A stretch of DNA of 64,000 nt. It comes from Todiramphus chloris collaris. Taxonomy: Eukaryota; Chordata; Aves; Coraciiformes; Alcedinidae. The notes below the pieces were generated by a model. It ran no database searches. It saw only the letters and a list, made by a program, of their open reading frames with translations, and had not been told where the DNA came from. The position numbers and the translations under genes were made by a program. Positions 1 to 15,000 of this stretch are shown here, piece by piece. The stretch lies in contig JANVCC010000056.1 of assembly GCA_025345505.1 (NCBI GenBank), forward strand, positions 992,001 through 1,056,000, given 5' to 3'. How positions within the stretch are numbered: position 1 is the first letter of the stretch; each line of letters begins with the position of its first letter.

Positions 1-3000
1 AAGAGTACTGTACTTGGGATAGCTATTCAATATGCAGGTCACATCTGAATGATGCTAACCTAGTCCTAATGTGCAAACCAGCATTTAGCCACAGCTGCAT
101 TGCACAGAGCATATTATATTATTTCTTGACATTTTGTGTCTGAACTTACTATACTGTACTCTTTTTAGTTCACTTTAGGAGTAGGTTGCTTGTTTGATTA
201 TTTTTTAATTCCCAGTGTTCTGAATTCCCAGTGACAGACTGAAAAAAATATTTTAAAACCCCAGTGAATTCTGACTTAAACTTCAGAACTGAAAAAAGGT
301 AGACTTTCTCATTGGATTTGTATATAGAAATACTAAAAGAAATCTCAGACATAGCAAAATGGTCAGACATTGATTCTAAACAAGATTCATTTATTTCTCC
401 TCTTTCTTGCTATTTCAAAATGTCTTTTGAATTGTATGGCTGGAATACAAGTGCATTGGAGAAAAACAATCCCATTTTCTTCACCAATACACTAGTGGGG
501 TTCTTTTGGGTAATCTTTAGAAAGTGGAACCTGTGTTCTCCTGCGGGAGATTTGTGCCTTCCTGTCATTGCAAAACACTACCAGAGCTTGCCACATTCTA
601 CTCGCTTGAGGTTGTATTTTGACATCCATTTATGTCAGCACTGCTACTGAGAAAAAAAACTATTGTCTCACTTGGATGCTCCTTCCCAACCCTGTAATTC
701 AGGAGCAGCAGACAGGAAAAGACAGGAACCACATCTGCTTTCTCTAGCGACCACAACAACTAAACACACCACATCTAGAGCTCCTCTGTTGCTATGTGAA
801 GGCTGCAGGGTCTCACAAGACCTAAATCACTTCCCCAGTCACAGCTAAGAGAGTGTTTCCCAATACGGTGAGCAGTATTTTATCAGAATCAGGTAGGGGA
901 ATATGTGGGAGGACAGATTAAATTTGTGTTTGGCTGCTGGGAAAGAGATGTTTGGCTGTTAGGAAAGAGCTAACAAAATCAGGTTCTGTTCAATTGGTGT
1001 CCATCTCTGTATTCTTAGTTTTACAAACAAAGTTTGGACCGCAAATGTCTTGAGTTTCCAGAAGGAAGAGGGGACGGAATAAAATTTCTTGGTCCTACCT
1101 AAACAACAGAAATAAGAAAATTAAACAATAGAAAGTTGAACTTTTGCCATCTTCTTATTTCTGTTCTTTGACTACTTCCTTATAACCTTATTCCTCTGGT
1201 AAAGGGACAAAAAATTATTGCTGTGTTTTCTCAAGGTATCAAGCAAGTACAGAGAGCTTGCATATGGGTGAGGTACAGAGAAACATTGTGCAAGTTGCGG
1301 GTACTGTAACATCACAGTCTTGGGCTGTCTGCCAACAGACAATGCCACAATTTCGTAGCCAGGTTTTAATAGTATATCGCATATCTCAGAAAGTCATGAA
1401 AAAAAGCTTTTTTACAATCACACAAAACCTCAATACTAACAGCTTGGGGTACCCAAGTGTTTTAGGTGTGTAAAAGTGATGTAAGTTTTGTTTGTCCTGC
1501 CTTTGGCAAGCACACAAGGTTGGCCCCTGTGATTAAAAAAAACCCAAAAACATTGTTCACCACAGAAAAGTGGTGTTACAAAAATAAATCTTTACAACTG
1601 CAAAACAGGATTAGGCCATGTAATTGCATTAATTTAATTGCCTTTTTTGCACTCATTCATTTCTCTTATTCACATTTATCTAACATCTGATATACAACTC
1701 CTCTCCTTTCCCAAATAAGCCTTGCAAGGGCTGAGCCCCTCTATCTCCTCTCTTCACATATCCTTGCATTTGGCATTTGATGCCTTCCAGCACCTAGCTC
1801 TTCTGCTTGACTTTTCCACAGATTCACCCTTCCCTTTTGTCCATGATTAGGTCCTATTGTTCATGAAAGGACATTTCTCCTGGTGACATTTCTCACTGAC
1901 TGGCAATCCTACAGGCTTTCCTCATTTTCATCCTTGTCAGAAGTACAGGTTCCCCATCAGAGACACCTTCATTGTCAGGTATTTCTACGGGCTCTGGGCT
2001 CATGTTCTTGCTGAAGAGCCTAGGTAGTGGCAGGAACCAGACGCCTTAAGAGCTTGAACTCTTTTGTGCAAAGATGAGTGAACTTGGCACCTATCTCTAT
2101 GGCAAGTGCTTTACAGATTTTGAAAACACTGTTAAAATAAAGCTCTTGAAAATAAAAGTTTCTCAGGGCAGTGGAAACTGAAAATAGTTTCTCCTCAGGG
2201 GAGATAGATGCAAAGCATTAAAATGGAGGGCAGAAAACGTAACAAAGAGCAGGTAAGTGCAATCTTTGCCCTTTAGCAGTTCTTGGAGAGTGACACAGAG
2301 GGGCTGACAGCAAAAGGACAGTTAGCAACAGCTTCCTAGGTCACCCTGGACATCATCAGCTGTCAAGCAGGGAGGGGCATGGTTCTGTTACTTTTTCTAA
2401 CAAACAGGAAACTGTTTCTAAAAGCAGAATCACAGATACTTACAGTCATTTAAAGAGGAAAGCTTTAAGAACACACCACAGAAAGGAGGCAAATATTGTT
2501 AGACATATAACTAGAATCAAAGAGTGACCTTAAAAGGCTAAAAAGGGAGATAATTCACAATTTAGAGCATCTGCTGCTTATCAATCATCTTCGATAAGTA
2601 ATAAGGTACAAAGGTATTACATATTCATGATTATTCAACAAAGCATAAGACATCTGTAAAGTAGAAGCAAAATTTGCATATTTATCCTTATTCTTCCAAA
2701 AAACCCAAAAGATAAATATGCAGATACGTTACTGAATGTAGATATAATTTCTGAAATCTAGGGCACCATGAAGTTATGCATTATCTGACACTATGAACAC
2801 AAGCTATTCTAGCTAGCAATTTATTAATTTCAAAATATATTAATATTAGTAAATACCCAAAAGAAAGTATTAGACTAAGATAAAGTCAAACATGATTATC
2901 ACCAAATTCCCATGAACATTAGCTTAGAAACTGAATTTGTAGCAATCATTTTTAATTGTTTTCCTGATAAGTATTTTCAAGTACCTCAAAAGCAACTGTC

Positions 3001-6000
3001 TAATACCATGACTTAGCAATGTAATCCTGTAGTAAGAAATCCTAACCCTGTGCAAAAGTATTCATTGCAGGAGTGGGCCCTTAATTTTTTTCTGTTACAG
3101 AAGAACATTTCTATTCATATTCTAAATGCTGCTGCCAGAAATGATTTGAATATAAATTTGTTTCTTTTATGCAGTAGCTGTAAATGATGGGAAGTGCTTG
3201 TCTGCTTTCCAGTCTTTAAGCTCTGGCATACAACAGTTCAATCAAATTCTAAATGCCAAATTTGTCATAATTATATTAAATATGGATTAAAAAAAAAATC
3301 TTTAGATACGGAATTCTTTGATCTTAAAGTTTAATGATAATTTTAAATGCTATTAAAAACATCCTTCGCATTTTGTGGACCTTTCAAATTCAAGGAACAT
3401 GAAAAAGAATGTGAAAAACTGGAAATTTTTAAGCCACTCATAGTTTCCAACACTGACTTCGTAAGCCCTGACCTGAAAAATAGGAAAACCACACAGTCTC
3501 AGGCTTCCATTGAACTTACTCCTGTTTCTGATTTATTCAAACATCCCAGTTATATAAAAGCATCACCTCTGAGATCCTTTTAGGAAGTTGTCTTTAGAGA
3601 CAATTTATGATTTGAAGAATCTTCATTTTGGGTACTTTTGTACTCTTTTATTCCTGAAAATCAGGAGCTTTTAAAATGTGTGCAAGTTGGAACTTCACAA
3701 CACTAATGCCTGAAAATCATGAGTCATTTTTTAAAAATCTAGACAGAAACTATAGTCACTGTCCCATTGTTAAATACCAGTGGGTAATCATTTCAGAGAT
3801 CATCTAGTCACAGTGTAGTCCTCCTGCTTTCATATTAGCTGTTTCCAATACAGAACAATAAATTCCTAATTATCAACTATTTATTTTAGGCTTGAAGAAG
3901 CAGGTGAATGTGGGAAACTGATACTAAAATGCCAAGCTCATGTTATCATTGTTTATCTTCTGTAGAAGACTTTTTTTTTTTTTAAATCAAGGACAAAAAT
4001 CATCAGTAGGCAAAGGCATATTGTAAGTAACATAAAGATTATTTAATGAAGTAATTATAAGTTTCAGTGAGCAAGTCCCACAGGAAGTCAGCAAAATATC
4101 TCAAGCAGAGAAGACAGCAGGTTTTCTCTTCTCCCAGTATATACTTTGTATATTAAAATCACTTACACATATATGTTTGTATAAAAGTGGGCAAAATTTG
4201 TCACTACGTACCAATAGCTGCAGCTCCAGCAATGCAAAACTACCAAATTAGACACCTACAGACAGTTTTCTCTATGTTTCTCTGATTGTCACTCAAGACA
4301 CCAAGCAGTTGGAAAGTATTAGCCAACTGTGGCTTGTAGAAGCATTTCAGTAAGTTATACTTCATGCTTTTCTATTAATGAAGAACTGAATTGGAACAAT
4401 CAGTGAGAATTTCCTAGAGACATAGATTTAGACAAGGCCACATTTATAAGATGGGTAGTCTACCTTTCTGTCAGAGTGGAAGAAAATAAAGCTCAGGAAT
4501 GCAAGCTTTGCAGGAGCACTTGGCTTTTAAAAATTAAAAAACTGTTTTCCCAGAAGAATGAGAAAGACCTGAACTAACTGGTGGGAACACTAATCAATTT
4601 GCAAGCAGAATTTTCTTCTGTAAATATTATTTCCTATAAACCTGAAATGACTGAAAGAGATTATAGGATTAAAAAACAAAACAAAACCCAAAAAGCCTCT
4701 TTGCTGCTACTGTACATCCACAGCAGTTATGTGTACAAGTCATTCTGTCAATAACAGAGCCTATGCTGTTTCTATGAGAGGGTATGTTACATTACAAATT
4801 GCAGGTACAAGAGATATGAAAGCAGCACTGAAAATTAATAAGGAGGTAACAGTGTGCCCACAGAAAGGAAAAGCCTTTTCTGGTCTCACATCTAGATGAC
4901 ATCTCACATACATTTTTATGTATCTCACAAACAGTAAAGGAAACAGTAAAGAATTTATGTTCATTTTCGGGTCCAATTTCTTACTTGAGAATCTTTTTTG
5001 TTAATAGTGATTTTTCATTTATAAGAAAATTTACTCTTACAACATCAATTTATAATAACTGTAGAGTTAGTACCTTTTTTTTTTTTAAGAGTAAAAGAAA
5101 TACTGGAAATCTGGTAATTACGTAACAGAAATCCAGCAGTGAGGACAATAGGTTATACATGTCTGGACCTCACGGACCAGACTGAATCCATAACTCAATC
5201 ATTCCTTAACATCATGAAAATGAAGACAAGTTGACAATAAATTTGAAGCAGATGAAATCTCAATCTAATTAAATCAGGAATTTCCAAGGATAATTCAGTT
5301 GGACTGATTTAACTCTCTTATTGATGAGAGGGACCATAGCACCTGGAAAATACTTCTGAAGGTTTCCAGGAAAATACTTTTTTTTTCTGTAGCAAAGACT
5401 AAAACCAGAGGAATAGTATTGATTCTCATGAGAAAGCATGAACAAGACTAAAAATCAATGTTGTAAAGGAGTTTTTCTGTGAAAGGGACAACTCTTAGGA
5501 CTCTGATGGTTTGGAAAGGTGAATATGTACAATTCCTCTGAAAACAAGGAAATCCTGTGAGAACCAGACAATGTGAGAGGGAAGAAAGGGCTCCTTGGGA
5601 AAAGGCTGGGGAGAGTCTGAAGTTTTGCTCATATCCACAGAGTTCAGGAAGGGAGGACTTCATCAATTTTCTATGTAAATACAAGATTACCTTAAGAAAT
5701 ATAAATGGCTTTAGCATAAGTTTCTATTCCGAACAGAAGGAACCTGAAAAGGCCCCAAAAAATATTAACATGCTATTTGGACCAGTGGGTGATGCTAGTG
5801 CCAAAATAAGATAAATTTCCAAACAGATATACTTTGACCTGGTGAATCAAAGCAGAACTAATTTGAGTCCTGACTGCAGAAATGAAAGATGGCTAGAAAA
5901 AAACAGACAAAAAAATAAATAAATTAAAGCAACTTTGATTTCCCTAAAGAGTGAAGAAAGTGCATTTTTGTTGAAACAACTTACAAACCTGTGTGGATAC

Positions 6001-9000
6001 TGCTACTATAAAGCGGCTTAAATGTAAAGTGGCATGAACTAAAGCAAAAAATTACACTGTTACTCCCAACAAGACATCCACAGGAGTGTTACATGAGGAT
6101 GATTATGCCGGGATGGTTCTGTTTTTCACATAGACACGCTTGTAGCCTAAGAGATAGATATAACCCACAATAACCTGAGCACATTTTCACTAATGCTGAC
6201 TGAGCTGTTATGGTTGTATTAAAAAGGCTTAACACAGCTAAAATAAAAATCCATGAAGTCTGCAATGCAAATTTATAGAAATAAGAAACAAAGAGGCTGA
6301 TAAAGACCAAGTTATGAAGTGTCATGGGGTTTCCCTTAATAAAATGAAGCCATCCTGTTTTCTTTTACATGATGCCATCTGCTCTGAATAAGCATGATAT
6401 TGGGGGGGGGGTAGGGTAGTGAGAAGCAAGATAAACAGGAACAAACAGGAACAGCAAATTTGTTGATTGCTACAAATGTACTGACTGATAAATTTCAATA
6501 CAATATTGTCTTTAATTTGAAATCATCAGCAGATGGTTTGCACAACCTCTAAGTTATCAACATACTCTTAAGAGTTAAGAAAGATTGCAGTCATTCCTAA
6601 AATGGCTCAGAGGACTCTATGAAATATTTATCAATATTTCCATATCTAAAAATTCATGGAATTTGCCCACATTAGAGCAAAATAAACATCCAACAAACAT
6701 ACAAATGCAATTGCAGAGATCTTTCACTAGTGACTTTTCTCAGTGACAATTCTGTTCATAAGCAGAATTAAGTGTTAGGGAATCTGGCTTGAAGTTTGGA
6801 TTGGATTGCTGGAAAACCACATCACACATTGACACTCAGAAGGCAGCGTGGTGGAAAGAAATTAGAATTCCCAGAAATCCCACAAAAGCAAGGCTTAGCA
6901 GAATAAGAATTTCAATCATTTTACGTATATTAGGCCTCTGGAATACTGAAAGGTGAAATCTATCCAAAATTCACAGTGGAAAATCAGTGTGGCAAATGTA
7001 CAAGCACAGCTTCTACTTGTAAAATACTTAGTTTCCTGTAGGTATTACCTGCAGTATTTGAGTTTGCATTAGTAAACAACTAGGCACAAAATTCTATGAC
7101 AGATATTTCCAATTGTCAACTAATATTTTTGAGACCTGCTGTAGGATGTTTATATTTTGTTTCTGGCATTTTCATTTCATTTCCCCCATTGGTCCTGTGT
7201 AGTTGGGCTTTTTTCAATTAACATTTTAAGTATTTTGCCCCTTGCTACTTGCATGCAGTCTACATTTTTTAAAGGTATTATTCATTGAAACAGAGTCCTT
7301 AAAAAAATGTATGACTGAGAACTATTAAAACCTTATAAATGCCCAGAGCTAATTTGCCATTGTGTGGTCCTGACAGAGTAAGAACTTGATTTTCCATTAA
7401 ACTTACTGAAAATTCCCAGTATACTAAAACAATATCTGATCAGATGCTTAACCATGTGAATGTAGGATAAGTTAAAAACAGATAACTATATAGATTGTAC
7501 AATTTCTTGTCTTAAAAAATATAAACAGATATTACATTACAAAAGAATTTTGGTATTTATAGTTGACAACCTATTTCACTTACTCAGAACCCAAAGAAGT
7601 GTTGACATTTCCTCTGTATGCCTAGTTTCTTGTGAAGGGGGAAATGCAACACTTCAATTGTGCATTAGATTGCCTGAGTCCTGTAGCATATAAAAGGTAG
7701 ATTCAAGAAACATCTATATGTGCCCATATCATGTTGTAAGTGAAGGAGACTCTTCACTGGAGCAAACAAGAAAAACTCAGAAACCTTAATTTCCTACCTG
7801 AATTCTTTTGATTCAGGTGGTTCACAGCATATCTGAAATGGATCTGTACAACCACAGCACTAACATTTAAAGAAGCAATAGAGGAAAAGCAAATAAACTA
7901 TGTAATAATGAGGATATTGTCCCTAAAGCCTAAGGTTAGATATGGTCATAGCATAGCCACTTGCCTGACAGAAAGCTCTCTAGCAACAAAATTTCAGTCT
8001 TTTATAGAACTGTATCATACATTATTTACAGTGTTATTGTTTCTTCCCTTTCCCTGTCCTATTAAGTATTCTTGAACTTTACACTGTAGCACTACATTTT
8101 CTGTTGGGTCTTGAAGGATTTTTATGACTGTGCTCATGAATAAATTCAGAAGCATAAGAAAGTAAGGAACTCAATATTTAGATCATAGCAGGTTTGTGGT
8201 TTTTTTTTTTAATGCTTTCCTATGTTTTTCATCATAAAATGAACTACCACATTGGTTCCAAACAGAACAAATATCCATTTGGCCAGCACAGATAAAATGC
8301 ACATAATCTGACATCTGCAGACAATAGGTGTATTTCCAAAATGCAACATGAACAAGGACAAGAATTTCTTGGATATGATTTTTGCCTTTGTTGAGCCTCA
8401 GTTTGAAGTAACCCATATTCATACAATCTTAGGTATGAATTTTAATCAGCTAAATCTAAATAGAGACACTTTTGTCATGCTAAATGGTATCCCAGTCTAC
8501 AGACAATCTACATAAACATTGCCACCAGTTACAAGGTCATCCCAGCATCCATCTTCTGCACATGTGTGCTCACATACACATCTAAATGAGCTGCAGATTC
8601 ACTCTCTTACATTCAGATAACAATGGGAAGCAGTATTTATTTCACAGATATGTTAGAGTGGGAGATGACTGAGTCTTTACTTGCCTGTTGATGCAATACA
8701 AGAAAATGGGAAAAAACAAATAATACCTTTAAGTCCTTTAGAAGGTATCTGGTCATACTATGTAGGTATGTTACATGGCTGGATAATTACAGTCATATAT
8801 AAAAAGCAGTAGAGTTAGAGAGTACTAAAGGAAAAGAAAATGGACTTTTATTACTTAATGCTTTAATTTTCTGGAGTAGAAATACAAAAATTTGTTTAGG
8901 TTTATGTCAGAGGTGCACACTATTATGTGTTATTTCACTAATTTATGGATTTTGTTTTCTAAGCCCACATGTCTGAAGTTTAAAACCTGTTCTTCCTTCC

Positions 9001-12000
9001 TCTCTCGTATTGAGAAAAAGTGAAGATAACATACAGTTTTAGCAACAACATGCATACTGTGGCCATCTTAATTTATTAAGGAATTTTAAGGTATTTTATT
9101 TTTACATTTTTATTGCACTAGAAATAGATACAAGTAATTGTGACCTATAATTGAAGGGATATGATCATTGCTAGTAGCTTTAGTCACTTAAGTGAAAGTG
9201 GAAAGCCATGCTGTTAATATAGTACTTTCAACATTTATTGAAATACGAAGGAAACTTATGTAATCAAAATTGGTTATATTAAATAAAATTATTTTATTTT
9301 GCCTGTAGTCTCTTGAGAAAAGGACTGGATGCACGTTGATATGGAAGTCATTACAAATCTTTTAACACATTAGTGGATTAACTTCTAATACACATTCAAA
9401 ATTTGGCAACATTTTATATGTAATTAATTGATCCATATCAAAATTCAAATGTTTTTTCTTTTTGTGTTATATAATATGATCACTGTCTATTATTGACTTT
9501 CAGAAATCCAAATCATCTAGAGAGCAGCATATGATTTTTATATTAGTGCTCTGTGTTGATTCAATTTCTAGTTTGCTTCTGCATGTAGACAATAGAACGT
9601 GACAGTCACTCTGCACTATGCATTTATTTAAAACTTGATTAAAGCATTTTAAATGTCATGTAAGCAAAAACGGAAATATTCACTGTAAATTAAATTGTAA
9701 TATCAGTCAATGGCCAGAGCATGAGAAAGGGAGCGAAAAAGTCAACCGAGTGAGTTTTTCCTAAAAATAAACTACTCACACACACAAGGCAACTGGGGTT
9801 GCGAGACTAATTTAGAACTAACACATTAGTCTCTTTTGTGCTAGCAGAAGTATCACTGAATTTCACATACTATTATACTGACAGACTAATATTAGAACTG
9901 CTTGCAAATATGTGTATTGTATCCCTAGAATAAGCTTATTTTTGAAGCCCTGTGAATGCTCAGAATAGGATGTGAAAGGGCATTTTCATGTATAGTTTTG
10001 ACCTCTTCTCTTGCTCTTTGCCTATAAATCTATTTTGGCTCGTTTGACTTCTAACATTCCCAAACTTTAAGTGGCTTTCAAAGCTCAACTTTTCTCAAAG
10101 AAAATATGCTGCTTTTCCTTTCTCCTCCCACTCTAAACTCAGCACAAGCTTGCTAATAGATTTAAAGTTATACTGCTCCAAAATCATCAGATGGTACCCG
10201 ACTGAAATTCAAATGTTAATGTTTCATGAACTGCCAGGAAAGGAAACAGTGTCTGTGTCCAGTAGAAATTTGGGATTTCTTGTAAGCATTTTATCCTGGT
10301 CATCAACAGTATGTTGGGTCACTGACTTGCAAAGCCTTGAATCAAAGCTGTTTATTTTAAATATATATCCTACTATTTCTTTCACCACACTTGTTAACTA
10401 CTCTAATTTAAATTTGAAAAATTAGTAGAAACTGGAGTTTTTTCTAAAAGATTCATGTATGTTTATGTATAAGGGAACAGTAATTTCAATTACATTTGGC
10501 ATCATTTTTACAACCCACTTTTTAATTGCCTTGTTCACAAATATATCGGGTTTCTTCAAAAAAAGTGACAAAAGGAAGCTTGCTTCATGTCCATTCCTGA
10601 CCAGTATCTAATGCTATAAAATCAATGCAAAACATACTAAGAACAGGATTATACAGTCCATGTACTTAGAAGCTTTGAGAACTTCAGTTGTAGATATGGA
10701 CTTTATTGGCTAACGTCATATGTCAAAAAGACCAACATTTACATTTTTTAAGATTCATAAGGCTGAGAAGGAAGGGAATAAGGTACATGGTGGGTGCCCC
10801 AGGACTTTCAATAAATACTCAGACACAGCATGAATTCTAAATAAATAAATGCTTGTGTATAAAGACCAAGAAGCAATACAGAAGTTGAAGAAAAACAAAT
10901 ACTATCTTGTTTATATATGGATATTCTGCAGAGAAATATATAAGCACTTGAACACCAACTTTAACCTAATACAATGAGTCCTGTATCCAAAACTAGATCT
11001 CCTTTTCTCTACTGAAATACAACTAATAGTTTAACATATACTACACAGATACATCACCTGAAAAAATGGGTCATTATACTGTTAAATCTCCATACAGGAA
11101 CAAAGGAAATGAGAAATTTTCAAGGCATCTTTTCTTTTAGAAAAGATATTAGCCGTTCAGATCATGATAGTTAAAGTAAAAGGAAATCAAACCTCTCAAA
11201 TTGTTACTCTTTACCTTTGTAGCTGTCCCCACAACCATCTATCATCCAGAAGCATCATTAGCATCAGACAGGATGCACTGACAGACGACATTGTTTATTT
11301 CATTGGACCAGAAAAGACTTTAATTAAACCATGTAAGCACACTAACAGATTTAATGACATCCCAGAAAGTCAGGGGATGCTGGAATACAGGTGTGGAAAA
11401 CATTATATTTACAGGCTGTCTTTCAAATTTCCAAACTGGGTAAAAAAAAAAAAACAAAAAACAATCCTTAACCTCCTGGTAGCCAAGTACTTAACAAGAA
11501 AATATCTAAAGCTCTTTGTGTCACTGGTAATTGATTGATACTGTACTAGTCTTTGGCTTTGCCCCTTCAAGAGCTGGCTCTCCTGATTTGGGGCTGCCTT
11601 GGTTATAAACCATTAAGCAGCACTCCGCACAGCATCACACAGCAAGAGGTCACCACTCCATGCTATAAGTGCCTTCCACCCTATCATATAAGTCCTTATC
11701 CATACCACGCTGCAGTCCAGCACACATGAGGTTCATTCTTTGAATGAAAACACATTAACTGCACGTGCCTTTCTCCAGTGGCAGAAATAACTGCTTCTGT
11801 TTGAGCCAGTGCCACATGCTGCATGTTGTTTTTTTTCAATACAAAATAGTCATGAAGGCGGAGTTCTTATAACTCCAAGAACTAGCATATATGCTTTACA
11901 GTAAGGGATCTTCATTGTACTGATTCTTGATAACAGTGCTGATTACCTAAATTACCACAACCGTATATGGTGTTCCTTCTCCTACTTGCAATGACCTGAC

Positions 12001-15000
12001 AGCACTTTAAAGCCTATCTTTCCACAAAGTTATTTTAGCCATTGAAATGCAGCAATCACAATCCTGCTGATGGACTCAATGATAACCCTGTGTTAGTGAC
12101 ATTGCTTGCTGTGGCTGAGGTAACATGATTCAAGCAGATCAACTGCTCATTTTCAACATGCCTACAGATATACATACACAACATTTTCATGACTGTATGA
12201 ATTAAAGAGTATCTATACCAGACAGCTATAACCATTGTGATTATTAAAACAAAGCTAAACAGTGGAACTAAAGCACAACCTCAAGAATATAAACATGTAT
12301 CCAAGAAGTAGCTCAGTAGATTTCTAGGTGGGTACAAAAAATTATTACTTCAATATAAAATGTGCAAGGAACTTATGATGTGGTCTATTTCCAAATGGAA
12401 TGTGGCCAGCCATCAGAGCCAGGCATGTACAAAGTCACATTTGGTTTCTGATTCAGCAAGGGCATTTATTCTTATCATTCATATTAGCTCCTTCTAATAC
12501 TCCTGATGAAATTTAATGTGCTTATAATTATGCATATGATCTTTCTTAATCTTTCAAGATTACTCTCACATATAGCTTTTCCTTTTAACTCTGCTGTTGA
12601 AGTTTTAAGATTGATGTAAGCTTCTGCCATAGTATTTGCTCTGAGAGGTGGGATGATCCTCATACCCTTCCTGTACAGCTTTTTCAGCCTCAGCTATTTC
12701 CCAGAATTTCTTGTTATAATTACTGGTTTCATCCAGATGCAGGAAAGTGGAAGGCAGCTGCTTCTACAGGCAGTGTCAGCAGGGAGCACTTCTGCACAGT
12801 TCCCAGGCCCTTGACCAGTAGGGGAGAGCTGAAAGCCCGACGTCCCCCACCTTCTGGGATTCTCCAAGATTGATCCCATTCTTCCCAACAGCATGAGACA
12901 CCTGCAGAGTCTCTCTATTCAATTATTTGTCTTGTATAGGAGCATTTAAGTAGGATTATGACTTAACTTTCCTGAAGTAACAAGGGTCCTTGCCAGTCTC
13001 ACCTATCAATGACCTGAGAATTGATTCCTGCTGTGCTATTTCCTGTTGTCATTTTCAGCCTCCCTCATGAGAGCAGAATGGAAACTCTTAATCCCACAAA
13101 ATAGAAAGAATTTTTGTTTTTTCAGTGCAGTGCACAGACTGTCTTCCACTGAGACAGCCTCTGCTGTCATTCCAGGACAGTACTCTTCCCATTAAGTCAA
13201 AATTCAAATACCACCATCACCACTGTTTTAGCTCCTGTCTTTCTCAGTTTCCACAGTAAATAAATTAACTCAAGGGACAGTTTCATACCTGGGTAAGGGG
13301 GCAATGCTTTCTCTTCCACCTTTGCCACATGTTCCCAATCTCCACGCACATACTTTTGCTAGCACTAGGTCTCATTTGGCCGCAAAGATGGTGCACCAAG
13401 GTTTTATACAGATGGAAACTTCCTTTTGGTATGGTTATTTTTCAGCAAGACCACTTCCCTAATCCAGCTCACTGCACAACTGCCAGTGACAGCGTGGAGG
13501 AGGTAGTGCCCAGACAATAAACCTCTCCAGGAGGTTTAAAGGAGCTGTGAAAAACCGTTTCAGTGTGAGATTTCACACATACACAGACAACTGAAAATGC
13601 TGCTGCCAGGGACAGGGGTGAGTCTCCTCCTGCTGTAACACTGCCCCCACTCTCCACCACCCCACCAAAGGCTTCCCTTGGTTCAAGGGAATTCCCTTGT
13701 TACATTTGCAGCTGGTTCAACTCACAAAAAGGTCAGAGAAGCATTGGAGTCAGCACAGAGATAGGAAATATTCCTCCATGACAGGAGCCAAAGGAGAAGG
13801 AAGGGAGCAGGACTGGCCCTATGGTAGCCACAGGAACATTCAGGTGCCTTATACAGCTTTCCCTCAGCCCTGCCTGGTGACACCTTGCTGGCATCATGGA
13901 GTGTGCACCAGCAAGGCTCCATGTGAGCTGCGTTTTATTAATCACCACCCTCTCCCTGACCCTTCAGACCCTCACCAATAACTAAAATAAAACTTGCTCA
14001 AGTTATCTGTGGGCAAGAAACTCTGTCGGAAGTAGGGAGGATCCTGGATTCCTGGATTTGCTCCCACAAAAAAAAGCCTGGTATGTGGACCATGGTGGAG
14101 AGGTCTACTCACTTAAGGATATACCAAGTAGCAAAACTAGATTGTTTAGGTAAGAAAACATGAACTAGAAAGAAATTGCACATAACCACACAGCTAAGGG
14201 AGAGTCTTGTTTTCACAACAATGCTGTTTTAATAAGCTACATGCAGATGGATGCCACTTAACTCAAATTGCCTTCATGCAGTTATTGGAAGGGGACTCAG
14301 GTAGCTGAAAGCTTCAGCTGGCCTCAGACATGGTTCAGCACTGTTGAAGGGCAAGATTATTCAAAGAAGCTGCCAGTAAATCCTGTTTGACATCACTATT
14401 AAAGTGTGTCCAAACTAAATCAACAGCCCAGTGCATTCCCACCTTGCTCTGAGTCCTGAGGAAAGGTCAATTCCTAAACCACAAGTTCTGCTTCCAGCAG
14501 AGCCCCATGCTGAGGACATTTCTGCAGCATGTCCTATTTCTTGGAGATCTCAGGTCATTACTATCTTAACTACAGATTAGAAATATTTTTGAGGCCATTA
14601 TTGTGGCCAAAAATTTAATTTCTGACACTTCAATTATTTCACTTTGTTCTGAATTGGAATGATTAGTTGCAAGTTTCCCATAAAAGTAAAAATAAAATGC
14701 TTTGGAACCACTAAGGCAGTAGCACTGATAGGTTTCATTTGGACCTTTTATCTTATATTGAAAACATCAAAATAAATTGATTTAAGTTTGCCAAAACTTT
14801 TCATACATTCTTAATCATTGATGAAGTGAAAGGAGTCCTGCAAAACAATCTGTTTTAATTGATGAAGCATTTTTAGAGATAAGTGGTTCTGCTAGAAGAC
14901 TTTCAGCTGTCTCTTCTAAATTGCCTTGTCTCAAAGAAAAAAAATTAAAAATTGGACTTCCTAATCTTGCAGCGCACATCAGCAGCAGGCTCTGCTGGTT

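Noticed and set aside
11164-11538. Longest upstream non-repeat open frame (124 codons)
   Set aside because: AT-rich composition, no domain or motif recognised, ends in a Lys run from a poly(A) stretch; likely chance.
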